The notes beneath the pieces are model-generated. The model ran no database searches, had not been told where the DNA came from, and saw only the letters and a list, made by a program, of their open reading frames with translations. DNA of 10,178 bases, taken from Methanocorpusculum sp. (GTDB taxonomy: Archaea > Halobacteriota > Methanomicrobia > Methanomicrobiales > Methanocorpusculaceae). This document shows positions 4,837-10,178 of this stretch, piece after piece. Where the stretch lies: contig JAGARL010000180.1 in NCBI GenBank assembly GCA_017622255.1, forward strand, positions 1-10,178, read 5' to 3'. Positions within the stretch are counted from its first letter, which is position 1. The number at the start of each line of letters is the position of its first letter. The translations under genes and the position numbers were made by a program.

Positions 4837-6660
4837 ATGTCTGAAAGTTACTCATGTGGTACATCCGACAAGCCGTTGCTTGGATGTACTGTGGGCCAGC
4901 TCCTGAACAGCATCGCGGCTAAATATCCGAATAACGATGCTCTAGTAGCCTTTCAGCAGAATCCGTACGGCAAAGCCGTTTTAAACGCATCCTTCTATAC
5001 CAACCCGCACGAGGCACTGGTCTCTGATGAGCCGAACAGCTACCGCGAACCATATACCATCGCTCCGGCCGCCTCGGCAACGCCGGTTCTCCGCTATACC
5101 TGGACGGAGTTCTTACAGGAAGTAAACAACCTGGCAAAGGGTCTGATGATGCTCGGTGTCGAGCACGGCATGCGTGTCGCTATCTGGGCACTGAACTATG
5201 CAGAGTGGATTCTCGTTCAGTTTGCAACCGCAAAGATTGGTGCGGTGATGGTCAATATCAACCCGGCATACCGTACCTTTGAGCTCGAGTATGCACTCAA
5301 GCAGTCCGAGGTCGATACCTTAATTCTGCAGGGCAAGTTCAAGACCTCTGACTATGTCGGCATGTTCTACGAGGCATGTCCGGAAGCATTCGAGTGCCGT
5401 CCGGGAAACATCCGCTCGGAAAAGTTCCCGTACTTAAGAAACGTTGTTTTCATGGGTGAAATCATCTACAACGGTATGTACCGCTGGAGCGAGATGATTG
5501 AGATGGGTAAGATGATCTCGGACTCCGAGCTGAAGGACCGTGAGGATTCCGTTGAGTTCGATGATGCATTAAACATCCAGTACACCTCGGGAACCACCGG
5601 CTACCCGAAGGGAGTTACCTTATCCCACCACGCCGTCTTAAACAACGGTCTGATTATCGGCGACGGAATGGCATTTACGGAAAACGACAAGCTCTGTATT
5701 CCGGTGCCGTTCTATCACTGCTTCGGTATGGTCTTATCCAACATGGCCTGCGTCACTCACGGAACAACCATGGTTATCCCGTGCCCGGCCTTTGACCCGG
5801 AGGCGGTTCTCTATGCGATTGAGACCGAGAAGTGTACGGCAGTCCACGGTGTTCCGACGATGTTCATCGCCGAACTCGAACACCCGAACTTCAGTAAGTA
5901 CGACCTCTCTACCTTACGGACCGGTATTATGGCCGGTTCTCCGTGTCCGATTGAAAAGATGCGGGAGGTTTCCGAGAAGATGTACATGCGAGACATCGTT
6001 ATCGTCTACGGTCAGACCGAGACTGCACCGGGTGTTACGATGTCGACGACCTCCGACTCCTTAGAGATGCGTGTGTCCACCGTCGGCCGTGCATTCCCGC
6101 ACACCGAGATTAAGATTATCGACCCGAAGACCGGAAGAATTGTTCCGTACGGCGAGACCGGAGAAATCTGCGCCCGCGGTTACATGACCATGAAGGGATA
6201 CTACAACAACCCGCAGGCAACCCGTCAGGTTATCGACGAGAACAACTGGCTGCACTCCGGTGACCTCGGAACAATGGATAAGGACGGTTACGTCAGAATG
6301 GTCGGCCGTCTGAAAGAGATGGTCATCCGCGGCGGAGAAAACTTGTATCCGAGAGAAATCGAGGAGTTCCTGCACCAGCACCCGAAGATCTCCGATGTGT
6401 ATGTCATCGGTGTTCCGGATGTCAAGTACGGTGAAGAGCTCTGCGCCTGGGTGAAGGTGGAAGAGGGTCAGTCCTTAACCGAAGAGGAAATCCGTGCATT
6501 CTGCGACGGAAAGATTGCAAGAATGAAGATTCCGCGCTACTACCGCTTCTGTGATACCTTCCCGATGACCGTCACCGGTAAGATTCAGAAAGGCGAGATG
6601 CAGAAGGTCTCTATTGCTGAACTCGGATTAGAGAAGGCAGCAGAGATTAAAACCGCATAA
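4837..6660 (+). CDS. AMP-forming acyl-CoA synthetase (fatty-acid/medium-chain type)
   Basis: The enzyme belongs to the adenylate-forming (ANL) superfamily: ATP and a carboxylic acid give an acyl-adenylate, which CoA then attacks to form acyl-CoA. All core motifs are intact: phosphate loop [11 protein letters not shown] at 249-259, YGQTETAPG from 391, WLHSGDLG from 471 with D476, hinge region [20 protein letters not shown] starting at 490, and the catalytic lysine K582 in TVTGKIQK. At 607 residues it is longer than usual (about 540-570). The excess includes a proline/serine-rich stretch of about 45 residues at 40-86, between the N-terminal substrate-handling segment and RYTWTEF. Substrate cannot be deduced; medium-chain, branched-chain or aromatic acids are possible. 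It is flanked by its own promoter and a T-rich terminator, so it is monocistronic. It is not the acetyl-CoA synthetase type. Confidence 0.9.
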   Translation: MSESYSCGTSDKPLLGCTVGQLLNSIAAKYPNNDALVAFQQNPYGKAVLNASFYTNPHEALVSDEPNSYREPYTIAPAASATPVLRYTWTEFLQEVNNLAKGLMMLGVEHGMRVAIWALNYAEWILVQFATAKIGAVMVNINPAYRTFELEYALKQSEVDTLILQGKFKTSDYVGMFYEACPEAFECRPGNIRSEKFPYLRNVVFMGEIIYNGMYRWSEMIEMGKMISDSELKDREDSVEFDDALNIQYTSGTTGYPKGVTLSHHAVLNNGLIIGDGMAFTENDKLCIPVPFYHCFGMVLSNMACVTHGTTMVIPCPAFDPEAVLYAIETEKCTAVHGVPTMFIAELEHPNFSKYDLSTLRTGIMAGSPCPIEKMREVSEKMYMRDIVIVYGQTETAPGVTMSTTSDSLEMRVSTVGRAFPHTEIKIIDPKTGRIVPYGETGEICARGYMTMKGYYNNPQATRQVIDENNWLHSGDLGTMDKDGYVRMVGRLKEMVIRGGENLYPREIEEFLHQHPKISDVYVIGVPDVKYGEELCAWVKVEEGQSLTEEEIRAFCDGKIARMKIPRYYRFCDTFPMTVTGKIQKGEMQKVSIAELGLEKAAEIKTA

Positions 6661-6672
6661 CCTTTTTTTCCT
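6660..6672 (+). terminator. T-rich terminator after the acyl-CoA synthetase
   Basis: A run of seven T directly after the stop codon, followed by more pyrimidines, is a typical archaeal transcription end. The rest of the gap to 6832 holds AT-rich promoter-like sequence, including TATATATTA near 6707, and no convincing gene. Confidence 0.55.
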
Positions 6673-6798
6673 TCCTGTTCTCTGCAAAATCCGCTCATCT
6701 GCGCGCTATATATTATCATCTCTTCTTCTGTGCGGAAACGCTTCTGCAAAACACCGGCAAACTGCATAAAATCCCTTTCAGTAAGGAATACTTTTAGG

Positions 6799-6806
6799 CA
6801 TAATAC
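6799..6806 (+). promoter_or_regulatory. Candidate TATA box of the kor-suc operon
   Basis: CATAATAC is centred about 30 bases before the korD ATG, in an AT-rich stretch with overlapping alternatives (CTTTTAGG at 6791, ATAATATAA at 6812). A second TATA-like sequence near 6707 would give a leader of about 100 bases. No SD precedes korD, which favours the proximal, leaderless option. Confidence 0.35.
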
Positions 6807-6832
6807 ATCACATAATATAAGCAGTATTAATA

Positions 6833-7105
6833 ATGAAGCTCGTAATCAATGAACACCGCTGCAAGGGCTGCAATCTCTGTACAATGGTATGTCCTTACCG
6901 CATCTTCCAGGAAGGAAGCAAACCGGGAGCACGAGGCTATGTCATCCCGGTTTTGGACCGTCCGGAACGGTGCACAAACTGCCGTCTTCAGAAGGTATAC
7001 GGCAGACAGCTCTGCGGCATGTGCCAGATGATCTGCCCTGACCAGGCAATCTCCTGGGTGGAAGAAAAACCCTTCGAACCAAAGAACGTGGAGATAGAAT
7101 ATTGA
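6833..7105 (+). CDS. korD: 2-oxoglutarate:ferredoxin oxidoreductase, delta (ferredoxin) subunit
   Basis: This 90-residue protein is the two-cluster ferredoxin subunit that passes electrons between the TPP-containing core and external ferredoxin. The first [4Fe-4S] motif is canonical: C10, C13, C16 and C20 followed by proline. The second is unusual. C47 and C50 are separated by ten residues from C61, C64 and C68-Pro, so the position equivalent to the first cysteine of a regular CxxCxxCxxxCP block (residue 58) is arginine, and a distant cysteine must complete the cluster. Context settles the assignment: it opens the operon and its stop overlaps korA by four bases. The ATG at 6833 has no SD and is probably read from a leaderless mRNA. 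Confidence 0.88.
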   Translation: MKLVINEHRCKGCNLCTMVCPYRIFQEGSKPGARGYVIPVLDRPERCTNCRLQKVYGRQLCGMCQMICPDQAISWVEEKPFEPKNVEIEY

Positions 7106-8235
7106 CCGGAAAAACTGAATTCTACAATGGAAATACTGCCTGCGCAGAGGGGGCACTTGCTGCCGGATGCAGATTCTTCGCAGGTTACCCCATCACCCCG
7201 TCCACCGAAATCGCCGAGAGAATGGCATCGCGCCTTCCCAAAGTCGGCGGAACGTTTGTTCAGATGGAAGACGAACTCGCCAGTATGGCGGCGATTGTCG
7301 GCGGAAGCTGGGCAGGCGCCCGCTCCATGACCGCAACCTCCGGTCCGGGATTCTCGCTGATGATGGAAAATATCGGCTACGCCGCAATCACCGAGACGCC
7401 GTGCGTTGTTGTCAACGTCCAGAGAGGAGGACCGTCCACCGGACAGCCGACCATGGCCGCCCAGGGAGATATGATGCAGGTCCGCTACGGAAGCCACGGA
7501 GACTACAGCATTATTGCTCTCTCCCCTTCCTCCGTTCAGGAGATGTTTGACTTAACCGTTAAGGCATTCAACCTCGCCGACCGTTTCAGAACCCCGGTAT
7601 TCTTAATGGCTGACGAAACCATCGGACACATGCGGGAAAAAATCCTTCTCCGCGAAACTGTGGAAATCATCCCCCGCCGTGAACTGAAAGAGGGCGAACT
7701 CCCGTGCGAGCCGGACGAAAACGGCATTCCGGGATTCGGCACCTTCGGAAACGGGCACAATATCCATATCACCGGTCTCACCCACAATGAAAAAGGCTAC
7801 CCGGCAACCGACTCAGCAGAGCTTCATGAGGCAATGGTCCGCCGGCAGGTCGATAAAATCGAAAAGCACCGGCTTGAACTGACCGACGTTGATATCGTCA
7901 ATCCGGAAGCGGAGATTGTCTTCATCTCCTATGGTGCCCCGACCAGAACCGTCCGCCAGCTTTTAGCAGACGAACCGGACACCTACGGACACTTAAACCT
8001 CAGAATCGTCTGGCCGTTCCCGGACCACTGCTTAGACGCGTTCAAGAACGCCAAGGCATTCATCGTTCCGGAGATGAACTTAGGCCAGATTGCCAAAGAG
8101 GTCAGACAGTACACCAACGTCAAAATCATCACCGCACCGAAACTCGGCGGCGCACTCCACACCGTAGAGGAGCTCAAAAAAGCAGCCGCGGCCGCTGAGT
8201 CCGCAACCCGCCCGGTCACGGAGGTTCGCTTATGA
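7102..8235 (+). CDS. korA: 2-oxoglutarate:ferredoxin oxidoreductase, alpha subunit
   Basis: In the reductive direction KOR carboxylates succinyl-CoA to 2-oxoglutarate with reduced ferredoxin, giving the carbon skeleton of glutamate. The 377-residue alpha subunit shows the family blocks: YPITPSTE at 29-36 (substrate side of the active site), TATSGPGFSLMME at 77-89, QRGGPSTGQPT at 107-117, and a C-terminal transketolase-like domain with FISYGAPTRTVRQLL. The start is TTG inside TTGA, overlapping the korD stop, with GGAG 8 bases upstream. No ATG alternative exists nearby that preserves the conserved N-terminus. The presence of separate A, B, C and D genes and of sucC downstream argues for KOR rather than pyruvate or branched-chain 2-oxoacid enzymes. 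A branched-chain or aromatic 2-oxoacid specificity is less likely but cannot be excluded from sequence alone. Confidence 0.92.
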   Translation: MTGKTEFYNGNTACAEGALAAGCRFFAGYPITPSTEIAERMASRLPKVGGTFVQMEDELASMAAIVGGSWAGARSMTATSGPGFSLMMENIGYAAITETPCVVVNVQRGGPSTGQPTMAAQGDMMQVRYGSHGDYSIIALSPSSVQEMFDLTVKAFNLADRFRTPVFLMADETIGHMREKILLRETVEIIPRRELKEGELPCEPDENGIPGFGTFGNGHNIHITGLTHNEKGYPATDSAELHEAMVRRQVDKIEKHRLELTDVDIVNPEAEIVFISYGAPTRTVRQLLADEPDTYGHLNLRIVWPFPDHCLDAFKNAKAFIVPEMNLGQIAKEVRQYTNVKIITAPKLGGALHTVEELKKAAAAAESATRPVTEVRL

Positions 8236-9023
8236 CCTTAGAGGACTGGTACCGCCAGGACCGCCTCCCGCACATCTACTGTGCCGGATGCGGAAACGGA
8301 ACTGTGCTGAACGCAACCCTTCGTGCAGCAGACGCACTCGGCTATGACATCAACGAGACCACCTTCGTCTCCGGAATCGGCTGTTCGTCGCGTGCCGGCG
8401 GATACACCGCGGCCGACTCGCTCCACACAACCCACGGAAGAGCGCTCGCCTTTGCAACCGGGGTGAAGCTCGTAAAGCCGAAACAGCATGTCATCGTCTT
8501 TACCGGTGACGGCGACTGCTCGGCTATCGGCGGAAACCACTTCATCCACGCATGCAGAAGAAACATCGACTTAACCGTCATCTGCATGAACAACAACATC
8601 TACGGTATGACCGGCGGCCAGGGCAGTCCGTGTACCCCGAAGGGCTCGATAACCACGACCACCCCGTACGGTATGCAGGAACAGCCGTTCGACCTCTGCA
8701 AACTCGCCGAGGCCGCAGGCGCCAACTATGTTGCCCGCTGGACCTCCTTCCACGTAAAGGAGCTCACCGAAGCCATCAAGACCGGCCTTGAGACGCCGGG
8801 CCTTGCCTTCATCGAGGTGCTCGCCCAGTGTCCGACCGCTTACGGAAACAAGAACAAACTCCGCCAGCCGACCCAGATGATTGAGCGGTTCAAAAACAAT
8901 GCCGTCAAGAAGAACAAGGCGGACCGTGATGCCGCAGCAGGCATCCCGCTTGAACCGGGCAAGTTCATCGTCGGCGAGTTCGTGCGCCGGGCAAACCCGC
9001 CGCTGGGGGTTGTGAAAGAATGA
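8232..9023 (+). CDS. korB: 2-oxoglutarate:ferredoxin oxidoreductase, beta (TPP-binding) subunit
   Basis: This 263-residue subunit binds thiamine diphosphate and a [4Fe-4S] cluster. The TPP/Mg motif starts at G92-D93-G94-D95 and ends with N120-N121-N122 and YGMTGGQ (124-130). The four expected cluster ligands are C17 and C20 in YCAGCGNGT, C51 in GIGCSSR and C200 in AQCPTAYG. The length is normal for the short four-subunit type. Its ATG overlaps the korA stop in ATGA and is preceded by GGAGGT 6 bases upstream, so it has the best SD in the operon and is probably translated in step with korA. Confidence 0.95.
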   Translation: MTLEDWYRQDRLPHIYCAGCGNGTVLNATLRAADALGYDINETTFVSGIGCSSRAGGYTAADSLHTTHGRALAFATGVKLVKPKQHVIVFTGDGDCSAIGGNHFIHACRRNIDLTVICMNNNIYGMTGGQGSPCTPKGSITTTTPYGMQEQPFDLCKLAEAAGANYVARWTSFHVKELTEAIKTGLETPGLAFIEVLAQCPTAYGNKNKLRQPTQMIERFKNNAVKKNKADRDAAAGIPLEPGKFIVGEFVRRANPPLGVVKE

Positions 9024-9553
9024 GACACGAAATCAGATTCTCCGGACTGGGCGGTCAGGGTATCATCACTGCCGCGGTCATCCTGGGCCGTGCCGCCGCC
9101 CTCTATGCGGACAAGTACGTCGTCCAGACGCAGAGCTACGGACCGGAAGCCAGAGGCGGCGCATCTGCTTCTGCTGTTATCATCTCGGATGAACCCATCC
9201 ACTACCCGAAGGTAACCGAGCCGGAAACCTTTGTTATCATGTCCCAGGCGGCATATGACAAGTACGGCTGCAAGGCAGGAAACACCGCGTTAATGCTCGT
9301 CGACCCGGGATATGTGACCAGCCGTCCGTGCTGTGTCTGCCTGGAAGTTCCGGCAACTGCTGAGGCAAAGGCACAGCTTGGAAAGCCGGTCTTTGCAAAC
9401 GTTATCATGCTCGGCGCATTAATGGAGGCAACAGGAGTAATTGACTACGACTCCCTGGAGCGTGCTGTGCTTGACAGTGTCCCGAAGGGAACCGAGGAAG
9501 CAAACAAGAAAGCTCTCGCCATTGGCCGTGAGATTGTGAGGAAACAGTTATGA
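9020..9553 (+). CDS. korC: 2-oxoglutarate:ferredoxin oxidoreductase, gamma subunit
   Basis: The 177-residue gamma subunit forms the CoA-facing domain of the complex. Family signatures are FSGLGGQGIITAA at residues 7-19 and SYGPEARGGASASAV beginning at 39. Length matches the stand-alone gamma subunit. The ATG lies in ATGA overlapping the korB stop; the sequence before it (GGGGTTGTGAAAG) gives only a loose SD, so translation probably depends on coupling to korB. Its own stop overlaps the sucC start. Confidence 0.93.
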   Translation: MRHEIRFSGLGGQGIITAAVILGRAAALYADKYVVQTQSYGPEARGGASASAVIISDEPIHYPKVTEPETFVIMSQAAYDKYGCKAGNTALMLVDPGYVTSRPCCVCLEVPATAEAKAQLGKPVFANVIMLGALMEATGVIDYDSLERAVLDSVPKGTEEANKKALAIGREIVRKQL

Positions 9554-10178
9554 AATTCCGTGAATATGAGGCAAAACAGATTTTCCGGGATGCAGGAATC
9601 CCGGTTCCGAACAGTGAACTGATTGAAGCAGCAGCCGATGCCGCATCCGCCCTCTCCCGCGTTGCAGAGAAGGTTGTCTTAAAGGCGCAGGTTGATGTCG
9701 GCGGCCGCGGAAAGGCAGGCGGCATTCTTCCGGCAACCGCAGAGACCGTTGATGCAACCGCAGCGGAGCTCTTCGGCAAGCAGATCAAAGGTCTTCCGGT
9801 TGAGAAGGTCTTAGTCGAGGAAGCACTCGAAATCACCCACGAATATTATATCAGTATCACCATCGACCGGGCAAAGAAGCGCCCGGTCATCCTCTTCTCC
9901 GAAGAGGGCGGTGTTGAGATTGAGACTCTCGCCAAAGAGCGTCCGGAAGCACTCCGCCGCGTCTCTGTTGATCCGTCCTTTACGGTTCTGCCGGACTTCA
10001 TCGTCAGAAACGTTATCGGCACAGCACCAAAGGAAATCGGCGCCATTGTCAAGAAGCTCTTTGCGGTCTTTATCGAAAAGGATGCCATCCTTGTCGAAAT
10101 CAACCCGCTGGTTGCAACCCCGAAGGGCATTATCGCTGCGGACGGCAAGGTTATCCTGGATGACAATGCACTTGCCCG
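9550..10178 (+). CDS. sucC: Succinyl-CoA synthetase (ADP-forming) beta subunit, 5' part
   Basis: The frame starts at ATG in ATGA, overlapping the korC stop, with TGAGG 8 bases upstream, and stays open for 209 codons to the window's end. The protein begins MKFREYEAKQIF, the standard start of the beta subunit, and carries the ATP-grasp nucleotide-binding features K45 and GGRGKAGG at 51-58. VEEALEITHEYYISI and the metal-site region VEINPL near residue 184 follow. The full protein is normally about 360-390 residues, so a little over half is present; the cut is the window edge, not a mutation. With SucD it converts succinate to succinyl-CoA, the substrate that KorDABC carboxylates. sucD would be expected just downstream or elsewhere in the genome. 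Confidence 0.95.
   Translation, partial: MKFREYEAKQIFRDAGIPVPNSELIEAAADAASALSRVAEKVVLKAQVDVGGRGKAGGILPATAETVDATAAELFGKQIKGLPVEKVLVEEALEITHEYYISITIDRAKKRPVILFSEEGGVEIETLAKERPEALRRVSVDPSFTVLPDFIVRNVIGTAPKEIGAIVKKLFAVFIEKDAILVEINPLVATPKGIIAADGKVILDDNALA

Noticed and set aside
6681..6751. Direct repeat TCTGCAAAA at 6681-6689 and 6743-6751
   Set aside because: Nine bases in an AT-rich intergenic region, with only two copies and no flanking similarity, is weak evidence for anything functional.
6730..6852. GTG-started small frame ahead of korD, downstream of TATATATTA near 6707
   Set aside because: Composition is polar and Asn/Ser-rich, codon use does not match neighbours, no SD is present and the frame runs past the korD start out of phase.
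1..10178. Mobile element, defence system or CRISPR array
   Set aside because: No regularly spaced repeats, transposase or integrase motifs, target-site duplications or nuclease-type genes are seen; all large frames are metabolic, transport or regulatory genes.

Overview
The window looks like a stretch of chromosome from a methanogenic euryarchaeon, most likely of the order Methanomicrobiales and possibly close to Methanocorpusculum. The genus is an inference from gene content. The evidence is a methanogen-type formate transporter (FdhC), a four-subunit 2-oxoglutarate:ferredoxin oxidoreductase run directly into succinyl-CoA synthetase, archaeal TATA boxes about 25-30 bases before starts, Shine-Dalgarno (SD) sites of the GGAGGTG type, T-rich terminators and a tRNA without an encoded CCA. 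Every gene I can support lies on the + strand, and there is no insertion sequence, integrase, CRISPR array or other mobile element.

Layout. Positions 1-96 are a polypyrimidine tract with a 12-base repeat. It runs into a small one-helix membrane reading frame (97-222). Three separately promoted genes follow: a YczE/YitT-type membrane protein (259-897), a TRIC/UPF0126-type cation channel (921-1550) and a TetR-type regulator (1618-2190). Then come tRNA-Gly(GCC) (2248-2319) and a lone hisD (2389-3639). A 231-base intergenic region full of dyads leads to fdhC (3871-4728), which is followed by a long AMP-forming acyl-CoA synthetase (4837-6660). The window ends with a tight operon korD-korA-korB-korC-sucC (6833 to beyond 10178).

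How the genes fit together. KorDABC and SucC are the enzymes that turn succinate into succinyl-CoA and then carboxylate it reductively to 2-oxoglutarate. This is the end of the incomplete reductive TCA pathway that many hydrogenotrophic and formate-using methanogens use for glutamate synthesis. FdhC brings in formate, an electron donor for methanogenesis. HisD catalyses the last step of histidine synthesis. The acyl-CoA synthetase could activate scavenged carboxylic acids. The first three genes are probably membrane and regulatory housekeeping, and their substrates cannot be read from sequence.

Start mode splits clearly. First genes of transcripts have a TATA box about 25-31 bases before the start and no SD, so they look leaderless or nearly so. 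Genes inside the kor operon start in 4-base overlaps, most of them with a purine-rich SD. fdhC is the exception: a first gene with a leader of about 50 bases, a good SD and a hairpin whose loop is complementary to that SD. That leader is the most interesting regulatory structure here. I did not find an obviously new multi-gene system.
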